This document shows, in pieces, positions 52,465 to 61,141 of a stretch of 64,000 bases of DNA; the first letter of the stretch is position 1; each line of letters begins with the position of its first letter. The stretch is taken from the NCBI GenBank assembly GCA_004322275.1, contig SCTA01000015.1, positions 20,347 through 84,346 of the forward strand. Direction: 5' to 3'. Below the pieces are notes generated by a model. The model searched no databases. It was not told where the DNA came from and saw nothing but the letters and a program-made list of their open reading frames with translations. The DNA comes from a bacterium. Lineage in GTDB: Bacteria; Desulfobacterota; Deferrisomatia; Deferrisomatales; BM512. The position numbers and the translations under genes are program-made.

Positions 52465-52473
52465 TTCAAGGCC

Positions 52474-53424
52474 TTATTCCTGTTTCCCGGCGGAGTCCAG
52501 AAGCTCCCGTTCTTCCAGGGTCTTCCTGTACTGGTAATCGTCGAAAGGCTCCAGGTGGACGATGACGTCGACCACGCCGGGGAGGGTGTCGCCGACCGCG
52601 CGTTCGACCTCCTCGGCTATGGCGTGGCCCGCCGATACCGTGGCCGCGGGGTCTACCTGTATGTGCATGTCGACGTGTATCTGCGAGGCGAGGCCGCGGG
52701 TGCGGATGGAGTGGCAACCGAGCACCCCCTGTACCCCGTAGGCGACGCGGCAGACGTCCGCCACGTTGAGCCTCGCCCTGTCGGAGAGTATCTCGTTTGA
52801 GCGCCTGAGAACTCCGAAAGCGGTCCAGAGTATGGCCAGCGCGACGAGGAGGGCTATTATCGGGTCGGCGAGGGGGAAGCCGAGCATCACCAGCCCGAGG
52901 CCGACGAGTACGCCCACGCTGACCAGTACGTCGCTACCGGTGTGGGAGGCGTCGGCGATAAGGATGTCACTCTGGAGTTCCCTGCCTTTTTTCCCCTCGT
53001 ACCAGGCGACCCCGATGTTTACCGCCAGAGTGAGTCCCATGACGATGAAGGAGCCGGCGTCTACGCGGGGAACTTCCCCGCCGCCCAGGATTCTTTCGAC
53101 CGCCGCCGAGCCAATCTTCCAGGAGGCGAGAAGCAGCATCGCCCCTATCATCGTAGAGGCGTAAGTCTCGTATTTGCCGTGGCCGTAAGGGTGGTCCGAA
53201 TCGGCGGGCCTCGCGGCCATCCCCATCCCGATAAGCCCGACGACGTTGCTTGTGCCGTCGAAGACGGAGTGAAAGCCGTCCGCCTGCATCGAGACCGAAT
53301 CGATGAGTGTTCCGTAAACGAGTTTACCGAGAGCGACGGCGACGTTCAGGCCGAGGATGACCCAAAGCACCCTCTTTACCGAGGCGCTGCGTCCGCTGTC
53401 CGAGCCGTTTTTGCGGTAGCCCAT
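52474..53424 (-). CDS. Cation diffusion facilitator (FieF/YiiP-like)
   Basis: 316 residues with six membrane helices. Metal site residues are in ADGFHSVFDG (helix II) and ADASHTGSDVLVS (helix V), the HD-type pattern of iron/zinc/manganese YiiP-like exporters. The cytosolic domain has IHVDMHIQVDP. It lacks the His-rich loops of the CDF at 37598, so it is a different subgroup, perhaps for Fe(II) or Mn(II). Confidence 0.9.
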   Translation of the reverse strand: MGYRKNGSDSGRSASVKRVLWVILGLNVAVALGKLVYGTLIDSVSMQADGFHSVFDGTSNVVGLIGMGMAARPADSDHPYGHGKYETYASTMIGAMLLLASWKIGSAAVERILGGGEVPRVDAGSFIVMGLTLAVNIGVAWYEGKKGRELQSDILIADASHTGSDVLVSVGVLVGLGLVMLGFPLADPIIALLVALAILWTAFGVLRRSNEILSDRARLNVADVCRVAYGVQGVLGCHSIRTRGLASQIHVDMHIQVDPAATVSAGHAIAEEVERAVGDTLPGVVDVIVHLEPFDDYQYRKTLEERELLDSAGKQE

Positions 53425-53580
53425 GAAATCCCCGAAAAATCCTTTTAAAGCGTGGGAAAAGACCCGCCAATGTTATCAGGGAGCGTTGCCGCGCGCGAAA
53501 GAAAATCGACAATTGAGCACGGCTATCATTTGCGGAGTCTTTTTCGCCGATATGGTATCATTTCCGCAAATGGAGGGTTC

Positions 53581-54234
53581 ATGAGACCGAAGCTTTTAGC
53601 CGCAGCCGTGCTTGTCTTTTTTGCGACGTTTTTCGCGCCGTTTCAGAAGGCCGACGCCCGGATGAACGTGGTCGTCTATCCGGCATGGGGCTGCATGGGC
53701 GACCCGACGGGAATGTACCTCGGCCTCGGGCTGGTGGGCGGAAGGGTGGCCTCGGATTCGCTTACCTATGAATCCGAAGGTGTCAGCGGCTTTGACTTTA
53801 CCCTGGGCTACCGCTTCGTGGAGCAGTTCTCCTTCGACCTCAGCATAGTGGGGGCGAACGAGTACCTGCCGGTGAAGCCCACCTCCAACATCTACTACCC
53901 GGGGGATTCCGCCGAATTCTCGGTCCTCTACCTAGGAGTAAAGGCGGACCTCTTCCCCATGTCGGAGACCGGCTGGACGCCCTGGCTGGGCTTCGGCTTT
54001 GCCTTCCCTTTCCTCTCGTGGAGAAACTACTGGTACAGCCAGGACGGGAGCGCCCCGTACCTTGCGGTGGGGCTGGATCAGGAACTCGGCAGGGGGTTTT
54101 TCCTTCGCGGCCGCTACTCGGCCTTCCGCTCCGGCATGACCGATTTTTACGGCTACGAATCGCCCGATCTGACCTTTTCGGCGTTCTCGCTTTCGATAAT
54201 GTACGAGTTCGGAAGGGGGCAGTGGGAGGAATAG
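53581..54234 (+). CDS. Exported outer-membrane beta-barrel protein
   Basis: 217 residues from the ATG at 53581 with GGAGGG in front. A signal peptide (KLLAAAVLVFFATFFAPF) and a Gly/aromatic-rich sequence with alternating strands (FTLGYRFVEQFSFDLSIVG, PYLAVGLDQELGRGFFLRGRYS, FSLSIMYEFG) suggest an OmpW/OprF-like small beta-barrel. There is no recognisable ligand site. An earlier start at 53452 would not give a signal peptide at the N-terminus. Confidence 0.75.
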   Translation: MRPKLLAAAVLVFFATFFAPFQKADARMNVVVYPAWGCMGDPTGMYLGLGLVGGRVASDSLTYESEGVSGFDFTLGYRFVEQFSFDLSIVGANEYLPVKPTSNIYYPGDSAEFSVLYLGVKADLFPMSETGWTPWLGFGFAFPFLSWRNYWYSQDGSAPYLAVGLDQELGRGFFLRGRYSAFRSGMTDFYGYESPDLTFSAFSLSIMYEFGRGQWEE

Positions 54235-54243
54235 CGGTAGGAG

Positions 54244-54368
54244 GGAAACGACGATATAAGACCCGTTTCCGGCGTCGCGTGCTCGCTCAAGGGCTCGCCG
54301 TAGCGCTGCTACTGCCTCGCCCTCTCGCTGCGCGGCTCCTTGTAACCGGGCCCTCTATCGTCGTTTCC
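54244..54368. repeat. 125-bp palindromic element with 21-bp inverted ends
   Basis: GGAAACGACGATATAAGACC at 54244-54263 is inverted at 54348-54368 (GGGCCCTCTATCGTCGTTTC) with few mismatches. The centre has GTAGCGCTGCTAC. It is in the same style as the elements at 8459 and 28348. It lies between a plus-strand gene and the end of the five-gene minus-strand operon. Confidence 0.7.
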
Positions 54369-54405
54369 AGCATCTTTCAAAAGCCGGGCTCTTAGAAGTC
54401 CCCGT

Positions 54406-55698
54406 TTAAATCTTCACCACCTTCGCAAGCGGCTTGATAAACTCCTGGCGCAAACTCCAGGTGTAGGCCCCGACAGCGGTGACGAGGAGGAGGTCGCCGG
54501 GCTCGGGAGGTTCCCCCTCCACCTCGAAGCCCCAGATGTCGTGCGGAGTGCAGAGGGAGCCGGTCACGAGGCATTTAGAGGTCTTCCGGGAGGGGCGGGA
54601 GAGGTTGACCACGGGGCAGTAGTCGGTTTCAAACTTGTCCAAGCCGACGATGTTGGTTCCGCCGTCGGCGATTACGAGATCCCCCCCCTTTTTGTCCAGA
54701 ACCGTCAAAAGAACCTGCATCGCGTCGTCGCACACCCACCGCCCCGGCTCCGCGTAGACCTGCGGGCGGGCGAGAGGAAATACGTGTTCTTCGAGGGCGG
54801 CTCCAATCGCCCCGGCGAATTCCTCGACAGGCGCGGCGGGAATGAGAAACGGGCCGTTGCCGTTCGAGCAGTCGATGCCAGCCGCGCTCAAAAGTTTGCC
54901 CCGCTCCGTTCCCCCTGCGTTCAGCCACTCTCCCCGCTCCGGCCAGTAGCCTCCGCCGATGTCGAGAAACTCCAGCATTCCGGCGCGCGCTTTCCCGAGC
55001 TTTTTCAGGGTGTTTCCGACACGGCCGATGAAGTTCACCTGCGCGGAGGGGTTCATGTTCCAGCTCGTGTGAAAGTGAATCCCGCGAACCTCTACGTTTC
55101 CGAGTTTTTCAGCAAGGGAGATGAACTCTCCCAGACGCGAGGACGGTATCCCGAACTTCCGCCAGAGCCCGCGGGTGTCGTTGGTCAGCCTGACGCCGAT
55201 AGTCACGGTCTTCCCCGCGCTCTTCGCCGCTGTGGAGAGCCTTTCCAGTTCCCCGAAGCTGTCCGCCAGCACCGTTACGCGGGGATGGTTCTCCACGGCG
55301 AGGGCGAGCTCCGGCAGGGTCTTTCCCGGCCCGGTGAAGAGGATGGAATCGCACCCGGTTTCAAGGGCCATCGAAAGCTCGACGCCGCTTGATACGTCGA
55401 GGCCGTAACCGATTGAGGCGAGTCCGCGGCTGACGAAGGGGTGGTTGTTGGATTTCACGGCGAAGTGCGGGCGGAAGTTCTCTATCCTTGCCGAGAAGAC
55501 CGACCTGAACCTTTCGGCGCGGCGAAGGAGGTTTTCCTCGTCGAAGACGATGAGGGGCGTTCCGTGCCCTTCGGCCAGCCTTTTGTAATCTTCCGCCCGC
55601 GCGAGATTGGGCGCGAGGTGGGCGATGACCGCTTCGCGGGGGAGGGGAAGGTCTCTCTTCGCCAGCACCTTTCTCGCCTTCGCCGCAAAACCTTTCAT
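54406..55698 (-). CDS. Fold-III PLP decarboxylase (diaminopimelate/ornithine decarboxylase-like)
   Basis: 430 residues from the ATG at 55698. An alanine-racemase-type barrel binds PLP through K82 (PHFAVKSNNHP). GYGLDVSSGVELSMAL, GGGYWPERGEW, and EPGRWVCDDAM follow family patterns, and the C-terminal domain has GSLCTPHDIWG, the segment that carries the substrate-binding Cys. It is unlikely to be the cell's lysA because it is the last gene of an operon with ATP-grasp, GNAT and SpeD-like genes. It probably decarboxylates a basic or modified amino acid. Overlaps the ATP-grasp stop by four bases. Confidence 0.82.
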   Translation of the reverse strand: MKGFAAKARKVLAKRDLPLPREAVIAHLAPNLARAEDYKRLAEGHGTPLIVFDEENLLRRAERFRSVFSARIENFRPHFAVKSNNHPFVSRGLASIGYGLDVSSGVELSMALETGCDSILFTGPGKTLPELALAVENHPRVTVLADSFGELERLSTAAKSAGKTVTIGVRLTNDTRGLWRKFGIPSSRLGEFISLAEKLGNVEVRGIHFHTSWNMNPSAQVNFIGRVGNTLKKLGKARAGMLEFLDIGGGYWPERGEWLNAGGTERGKLLSAAGIDCSNGNGPFLIPAAPVEEFAGAIGAALEEHVFPLARPQVYAEPGRWVCDDAMQVLLTVLDKKGGDLVIADGGTNIVGLDKFETDYCPVVNLSRPSRKTSKCLVTGSLCTPHDIWGFEVEGEPPEPGDLLLVTAVGAYTWSLRQEFIKPLAKVVKI

Positions 55699-56984
55699 CG
55701 CGCCGCCTCGTATTCGACTTTCAGGAGCGCCGATAAAGTTTCGCACTGCTCTTCGAGGCTCGCCGCAGGGCCGGGCTCGAAGATGACGTGGCCCAGCACG
55801 AAGGAATCGTAATCCTCCGGGGGCAGGGCGACGAGGTGTCCGGGGCTCCTTCGTATATACACCTCGCGGACGCCGGGCGCGGCGGCTATCTTCCCGGCGT
55901 CGATGGATTTTATGACGCCGGCCTTCTTCGCCAGCAGCCGCAGCCCCGCCATAGTCCTGTAATCTTCCTCACGGGGAAGAGCGAGTGGTCTGCCTTCGGC
56001 AAGGTCAAGCGCCGCGCCGATGGTGTCGAAGCCGGAGGCCAGCCGGGTGAGGTGGGGGATGCAGTCGCCGGAGGGGCGCGGAGTGAGTTCCAGAATTACC
56101 GGCCTACCGAAACTCACGAAGAAGTCCGCCATCAGAAGGCCGGAGGTAAAATCCAGCGCCCTTGCCGCGTACTCCATGAACTCTTCGAGCTTGCCGGGTG
56201 CCAGGCCGGTGCGTGCGAGGGCGGGGACGAGGTAGGCGAGGGTGCGCGGCGAGCCGTCTTCCCCGAGTTCCCGCACCTTTTTCGCCACCCGGAAGACCTT
56301 CGCATACTCGCCGGTGAGGATGAATTCGCAGCTGAACTCGTTAAGGTCAAGCCACTCCTCCACGACAATCCTGTTCCGGGGGGAGGTTCTGCCTCCCACG
56401 GGGTACATGCGAAGGTCGTGGTGGGCCGAGAGGCTGTCGAGTATGAAGTCCAGCGCCTTTGCCGCCTCTCCCTCCGTTTCGCAGCGAAAGACAAGCTCGC
56501 TTCCCGCGCCGGTGAGGGGCTTGAGGACCGCGGGGAGCCCGGTTATCGAAAGCGCCTTCGAGAGTTCCCTTTTGTTCCCGGCGAAGGCGGAAGCGGGGCA
56601 ATAGACGCCTTTTTCATCCCAGACCCGCTTGCTCTCGTATTTGTTTCGGGAGAGGAGGACGGACCTCTCCGAGTGGAAGGGCAGTTTCCACCACCGGGCG
56701 ATAACGCTCGCCAGCTCCAGTGATTCGCAGTCGTAGCAGGTCACGCCGGAAAGGGCGAGGTCATAGCGCGAAAGGTGTTCTTCGAGGTTTTGTGTGGCAT
56801 ATATAGCGCTAATATCGTCAGACAGGTCCGAAACCACCTCTTCGTCCGGCTCCGGCGCGGGCTCGACCGCTCCCTCGCGGTGGTGAAGGTCGGTGAGAAA
56901 GAGCACCCTCCCCGGCCATCTCTTGCGGATTAGCTCTACGTAATCCGGCGTCGTGCCCACCACCAGCACCCTCTTGCCGCTCAT
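55695..56984 (-). CDS. ATP-grasp ligase
   Basis: 429 residues. The N-terminal part (RVLVVGTTPDYVELI) is a Rossmann-like preATP-grasp domain. The ATP-grasp core has the lysine SGxNKYESKRVW region, PAVLKPLTGAGSELVF loop, and Mg-binding LEL(T)PRPSGDCIPHL. Such enzymes join a carboxylate to an amine by an acyl phosphate. It is coupled on both sides (four-base overlaps with GNAT and PLP genes). The substrate is unknown; an amino acid or polyamine conjugate is likely from the neighbours. Confidence 0.82.
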   Translation of the reverse strand: MSGKRVLVVGTTPDYVELIRKRWPGRVLFLTDLHHREGAVEPAPEPDEEVVSDLSDDISAIYATQNLEEHLSRYDLALSGVTCYDCESLELASVIARWWKLPFHSERSVLLSRNKYESKRVWDEKGVYCPASAFAGNKRELSKALSITGLPAVLKPLTGAGSELVFRCETEGEAAKALDFILDSLSAHHDLRMYPVGGRTSPRNRIVVEEWLDLNEFSCEFILTGEYAKVFRVAKKVRELGEDGSPRTLAYLVPALARTGLAPGKLEEFMEYAARALDFTSGLLMADFFVSFGRPVILELTPRPSGDCIPHLTRLASGFDTIGAALDLAEGRPLALPREEDYRTMAGLRLLAKKAGVIKSIDAGKIAAAPGVREVYIRRSPGHLVALPPEDYDSFVLGHVIFEPGPAASLEEQCETLSALLKVEYEAAR

Positions 56985-57892
56985 TTTTCGCCCTTTCGCT
57001 CGACGAGGTAAAGGGGGCGGGGAGTCAGGTGGAAGATCTTCTTCCAGGTGAAATCGCCGCAGAGAAAGTCCACCTCCTCGTAGCGCTCAGTACAGGCCGT
57101 TTCGATGTGGTGGAGGTTTATGAGTTTCGCCACGCCGGGAAAATCCCCGCTCGTTCCTCCCGCGAGCACAAGGTGGACTCCCTCGCGAAGGCAGCCTACG
57201 TCCACAGCCGCGACCTGCCCGCCTATGAGCACGGTCGTCACGGTGAGCCAGCCCTTCTCCCGGAAGAACCCGAACATATCGAGGAATGCGCCGCGAAAGC
57301 GCTTGTCGGAGAAGTATGAAAGCTCGCCGAAGCGCTCCTCGTTCAGGTCGAGTGCCAGCGGCGCGTCCTCGTAAACGCCCCGGCGTATCACCACCGACTT
57401 CGCCTCCAGAGCTTCAATCTCGCGGCGAATCTTCTTCAGGGTCTTCCCTGAGAACTCCTTTAAATATTCGCCGTAGTCGTAGCCGTAGGCCGGGGGATGG
57501 AAAAGGTAGCCGATCTCGTCCACCGGAAGGCCGAAGCGTTCTCCCGTACCCGGCGTCAGGTAGCGCAGGTAGAGGGAGCCCTCGACCGCGCCGGTGAGAA
57601 GGGAAAGCTCTTCACCCTCGGGGAGGGGGATGGAATTTTGTTCGAGCCAGGTCTTCCCGCTCCAGGTTTCCCCCGGAAAGAACCCCCAGCCGCCCTTTTC
57701 TTCCAGCCACGAAAGCGGCAAAAGCCCGACCGGCCCGTCTTCGCTTTCGGCGACGGCGAACAGGATCGGGCGATTGAAATGTCTTTGGAATATCTCACGA
57801 AGCTCCCAGAGGCCGGTTGCCCCGCGCGCCGGGAAAAATCTCTCCCACAGCGCCCGGCACTCCTCCGGGTCGCGTGTTACGCGGACCCTCAA
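56981..57892 (-). CDS. GNAT/FemAB-like acyltransferase
   Basis: 303 residues. The double-GNAT fold of CelD/FemAB-type proteins is suggested by FSGKTLKKIRREIEAL, a conserved pattern (L-x-K-K-I-R-R-E) before the acceptor domain. It is followed by DLNEERFGELSYFSDKRFR, FREKGWLTVTTVLIGGQVAAVDVG and a closing DFLCGDFTWKKIFHL. Proteins of this type add acyl or aminoacyl groups to amines. It starts seven bases after the SpeD-like gene and overlaps the ATP-grasp gene. Confidence 0.72.
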   Translation of the reverse strand: MRVRVTRDPEECRALWERFFPARGATGLWELREIFQRHFNRPILFAVAESEDGPVGLLPLSWLEEKGGWGFFPGETWSGKTWLEQNSIPLPEGEELSLLTGAVEGSLYLRYLTPGTGERFGLPVDEIGYLFHPPAYGYDYGEYLKEFSGKTLKKIRREIEALEAKSVVIRRGVYEDAPLALDLNEERFGELSYFSDKRFRGAFLDMFGFFREKGWLTVTTVLIGGQVAAVDVGCLREGVHLVLAGGTSGDFPGVAKLINLHHIETACTERYEEVDFLCGDFTWKKIFHLTPRPLYLVERKGEK

Positions 57893-57899
57893 GACGCTG

Positions 57900-58307
57900 C
57901 TAACGCCGGAAGGTGACGTTAAGCTCGACCCTCTCGCCGCTGAAGAATTTCATGGCGAAATCGGCCACCACGTCCGGGTCGTAGGGCTTGCAGCTGAAAA
58001 CGTCGAGGTAGACCGTGTTGGTCAGATTGGCGAAGTGCGCCGAAATCAGCGAGGTTTCGATGAGCTGCACCATCGAATAACCCGCTACCTTCTCGTCCTC
58101 GCCGAAATGGACGACCTGCGTTTCGCCGAAGCGCTTCATCTCGATGAGGTCGCAAAGTTCGACGACAAAGCGGCGTATGAGGGCGGCGTCGCGTATGGCG
58201 TCGGGATCGCAAGCGTAGATGTCGATAGCCGAGGCGATGCCCCACACATTTTCGGCGGTGGCCATTTCAACGATGGTGCTGCGCTTAAGGGGGATGGCGC
58301 TGTTCAT
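57900..58307 (-). CDS. SpeD-like pyruvoyl enzyme (AdoMet decarboxylase homologue)
   Basis: 135 residues matching bacterial S-adenosylmethionine decarboxylases over their length (VWGIASAIDIYACD at start, LIETSLISAH, VYLDVFSCKPYDPD). Compared with characterised SpeD, the pyruvoyl-forming Ser is S86, and the spacing to catalytic His (H91, +5) and Cys (C106, +20) is kept. The residue before the Ser, normally Glu, is Thr (E84-T85-S86), and the His after it is Leu. Processing is thus possible, but substrate specificity is probably changed; known relatives have become ornithine or arginine decarboxylases. It is the first enzyme gene of the operon, five bases after tetR. Confidence 0.78.
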   Translation of the reverse strand: MNSAIPLKRSTIVEMATAENVWGIASAIDIYACDPDAIRDAALIRRFVVELCDLIEMKRFGETQVVHFGEDEKVAGYSMVQLIETSLISAHFANLTNTVYLDVFSCKPYDPDVVADFAMKFFSGERVELNVTFRR

Positions 58308-58312
58308 TTTCG

Positions 58313-59005
58313 TTAGACACTCCGATCTTCAAAAAGGCGCGGCTGGCGCGATTGAACCGTTTTTTGTTCCAGAGCTTCGTTCACGAAGCGGGTAAGAGCT
58401 GAGACGAGCGCGGCCCGAAGGTCGCGGAAGGTCTGGTCGATGTCGGCGTCCTCGGATGCTATCACCGCGAAAGAGTAATAGCCGGACAAGAACCCCGCCA
58501 CCGCGCAGCCCACGCGGCGTAGCGCCGCCTTCGAGACCCCCACCTGGAGCATCGAGGCTATCAGCTTCTCGATGGACTCCAGATAGGTCAGAAAGGGTTT
58601 TTCAATGCCCTCGTAATTCTCTTTCAGCTTCAGGTCGGCCCTGCCCTGATAGTAGAGGACGAAATCCTCCCACCGCGTGCTGAAGAACTCTATGTGCGCG
58701 CCAATGAGTTGCTCCATAAGGTCGTGCAGATTGTGCGAATCGGCGCACCGCTTCTCCATCAGCTCGTCGAGGTTCCGTAGCACGTCGCCTATGAGTTCGG
58801 CCACGACCTCGTTCTTGTCGGAGAAGTAGTAATAAAAGGTTCCCTTGCCCACGTCGGCCCTGCCGGTAATCTCGTCGATCGTCGCCAGATCGATGCCGCG
58901 CTCCGCGAAAACTTCCCGCGCGGCGTTCACCAGCTTTTGCCGGGTGCGGCGGGCCCGCTTTTCAGAGCGGTTGATCTTTTCGGGACGCTTCCTTGCCAGA
59001 ACCAT
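58313..59005 (-). CDS. TetR-family transcriptional regulator
   Basis: 230 residues. The N-terminal HTH (TRQKLVNAAREVFAERGIDLATIDEITGRADVGKGTFYYYFSDKNE) is a canonical TetR DNA-binding domain; a helical ligand domain follows. It heads the five-gene operon and probably represses it through the palindrome 30 bp upstream of its own start. The ligand should be a substrate or product of the pathway. Confidence 0.93.
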   Translation of the reverse strand: MVLARKRPEKINRSEKRARRTRQKLVNAAREVFAERGIDLATIDEITGRADVGKGTFYYYFSDKNEVVAELIGDVLRNLDELMEKRCADSHNLHDLMEQLIGAHIEFFSTRWEDFVLYYQGRADLKLKENYEGIEKPFLTYLESIEKLIASMLQVGVSKAALRRVGCAVAGFLSGYYSFAVIASEDADIDQTFRDLRAALVSALTRFVNEALEQKTVQSRQPRLFEDRSV

Positions 59006-59035
59006 TCTCTTCCACTCGACAGGGCCGGTAAATTA

Positions 59036-59053
59036 GTTGACTATATAGTCGAA
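59036..59053 (-). promoter_or_regulatory. Palindromic operator overlapping the tetR-operon promoter
   Basis: TTGACTATATAGTCGAA contains the perfect 12-bp palindrome GACTATATAGTC (59039-59050). On the minus strand TATAGT is a good -10 element, about 35 bp before the tetR ATG. A TetR dimer bound here would block the promoter. Confidence 0.7.
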
Positions 59054-59415
59054 AACGACCGGTTGGTCTACAGAAAAAAAGAGCCTGAAAGCAAAAAATT
59101 TCACGTACGTAACAATGCGGAATCATTAAGAAAACAATACAGGCTGAGGTCGGCGTCCCCGGAGGTGCCGCGCGCGTAAACTCCGCGAAAAAAACCGTGA
59201 AAAACGGCCATTTTCCGCAGCATGGAAAAGAGACTGCAAATGGCGGATAATTATAAAATGGGGACTTCATAAATCTGCGCCCGGCAAAACTCGCGGCAGA
59301 GAGGGCCTAAAGAAAGGATATTTCGCGGTTTTGCGCCGTTATATCTGTTGTTATTGGCGCGTGGGGAGGTATTATGGGGAACTGTATTTTATTCATTGGG
59401 AGGGATTAAAGCGGG
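59054..59415. other. Divergent intergenic region
   Basis: 362 bp between the tetR operon and the DUF945 gene. AT-rich; a GGGAGG ribosome site lies near the plus-strand gene. No ORF with ribosome site, no RNA gene recognised. Confidence 0.4.
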
Positions 59416-60750
59416 ATGAAGAAGACTCTTTTCGCAGTAATTGCATTAATCGCCGCCGTCGCGGTTTTCGTCGCGCTCCCGTGGTTTCTGGGCCGGGAGG
59501 TCGAAGCCCGCTTCAAGGACGCGGTCGAGGGGCTTTCCAGGCCGGGCAGCTTCCGGGTCAAGGTCACGGAATACAAGCGCGGCGTCTTTTCCTCGGAAGC
59601 CAGGGTCGAAGTGACGGTAGAGGTAAGCAATCTCGCGCTCGCCTCCGTCTTCGCCGTGGTGCCCGAATTTCAGAAATACACCGGCTACACCATCTACAAC
59701 ACCATACACCACGGCCCGTGGCCGATGGCGGGCACCTTCACCGGCGAATCCTCGCCGTTTTTCGCCCTCGGAGTAATGGACAGCGCAATCTACTTCAAGG
59801 ATCCGCCCTTTCTCTTCTCCAACTACTTCGGCGATTCCTCGATAGCTACCGCCCGCACCTCCATAGGGCTCACCGGCGACGCCAGGCTGCGCCTCATCGG
59901 CACGCCGCTCTCCTACACCGCCCCCGACGGAATGCTCCTCATCGGCTGGAAGGGTTTTGACGGAAAGCTCGCCCTCGAAGGGGAAAAGATAACCGGCGGG
60001 CTCACCGGCGAGGGGCTCGATTTCGCCATCGAAGGCAACTCCTTCTCCATCGCGCCCTACAGCGCCCTCTTCGACTACTTCCTTCTACCCTCCGGAGTAC
60101 TCGCCGGGACCCACGAGATAGAGGCGGGCGGCATGACGATGGTGGTTGAGAGCAAGAAGATCTACGAGATAACCGGAATAAAGGTCAAAGACACCTCGAC
60201 CGTCGAGGGCGACCTGCTGGCGCAGGAGCACAAGACCTCCGTCGAAAAGGCCGAAGTTATCGGAAGCCTCTACGGCCCCGCCGAGCTCTCCTTCCGCTTC
60301 AAAAACATCGATTACCGCGCCCGTTCCAGCCTGCTGGACAGCCTCCAGCGGGGTGCGCCGCTCATCCAGTCGATACTCCAGCAGGGAAACTACTTCATGC
60401 TCGCCAACTTCGATTTTCTCGACGACGCGGGCAAGCAGGCGCTGGGCGCGATACTCTCCCGTTCGCCCGAATTCGAGATTCCCGAACTCTCCGTCGTCAC
60501 TCCGCAGGGAAAACTTCTCGCCAAGGTAAAAGCCCGCTACAACGGCGGCGGCGAAACCCCCGAAAACGTCCTCGCCCTCATGGCGGAGCTGGACGTCGAC
60601 TGGGAGGCCAGAATACCCGTCGCCCTCGCCACCGAAATGAAGATGAAAAAGAGCGTCTACTTCGTCACCGAAGGCGGCGACTACGTCATCAGGGGCGAGA
60701 TGAGGAAGAGGAATATCACGGTTAACGGGAAGAACGTGTTTTCGATGTAG
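59416..60750 (+). CDS. DUF945 family exported protein
   Basis: 444 residues. N-terminal membrane anchor (TLFAVIALIAAVAVFVALPWFLG), then FKDAVEG...FRVKVTEYKRGVFSSEARVEV, the typical DUF945 (YdgA) opening, HHGPWP motif, and a long beta-rich periplasmic domain. The function of the family is not known. GGGAGGGATT precedes the ATG. It is not connected by orientation to the tetR operon. Confidence 0.88.
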   Translation: MKKTLFAVIALIAAVAVFVALPWFLGREVEARFKDAVEGLSRPGSFRVKVTEYKRGVFSSEARVEVTVEVSNLALASVFAVVPEFQKYTGYTIYNTIHHGPWPMAGTFTGESSPFFALGVMDSAIYFKDPPFLFSNYFGDSSIATARTSIGLTGDARLRLIGTPLSYTAPDGMLLIGWKGFDGKLALEGEKITGGLTGEGLDFAIEGNSFSIAPYSALFDYFLLPSGVLAGTHEIEAGGMTMVVESKKIYEITGIKVKDTSTVEGDLLAQEHKTSVEKAEVIGSLYGPAELSFRFKNIDYRARSSLLDSLQRGAPLIQSILQQGNYFMLANFDFLDDAGKQALGAILSRSPEFEIPELSVVTPQGKLLAKVKARYNGGGETPENVLALMAELDVDWEARIPVALATEMKMKKSVYFVTEGGDYVIRGEMRKRNITVNGKNVFSM

Positions 60751-60820
60751 CGACGGCTAGCGTCGCCGCTCGCAAGACGGCTTCGGCTTTTGCCGCGATG
60801 CGGCGTAACGCAACAAATAG

Positions 60821-61053
60821 GTGTGCTTCGCACTTTTACAACTTGCCGGGCTTCGCCCCGCACCCTAGTCACTTCTTTTAGAAAGAAGTGACCAAGAAAT
60901 CGGCCCGGACTCGTCGCTCGCTCTAAAGAGCGACCACTCGCTACGGCGGGGGCGTACGGGGCACCCGCTTCGCTAAGACCCCGCGCCGCCCTTTCCGCCT
61001 CCGCTCGCTGCTCCGCGTACGGGCCCCGAAGGGGAAGACGAAGTGAAGGCTCG
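60821..61053 (+). repeat. Left inverted repeat flanking the Mrr-STAND gene
   Basis: GC-rich DNA of about 233 bp that is found inverted at 63556-63872. Shared blocks include GTGTGCTTCGCA, CTTCTTTTAGAAAGAAGT, AAGAAATCGGCCCGGA, CTAAGACCCC, CCGCCCTTTCCGCCTCCGCT and GAAGGCTCG. It contains its own small palindromes (CACTTCTTTTAGAAAGAAGTG). It has no ORF of its own that makes sense. Confidence 0.82.
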
Positions 61054-61105
61054 CCGATAAGCGGAGTATTTGTTTGCTTATCGGCTCGAAGGTAAATTTG
61101 TTTAC
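61053..61105 (+). repeat. Hairpin and left direct repeat before the Mrr-STAND gene
   Basis: GCCGATAAGC and GCTTATCGGC form a perfect ten-pair hairpin, followed by CTCGAAGGTAAATTTGTTTAC. The last 17 bases (61089-61105) recur as AAGGTAATTTGTTTAC at 63470-63485, so the gene is bracketed by short direct repeats. Confidence 0.7.
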
Positions 61106-61141
61106 GATTCGCTTTGTTAAAATCGTGAGAGATTTAAGCCA

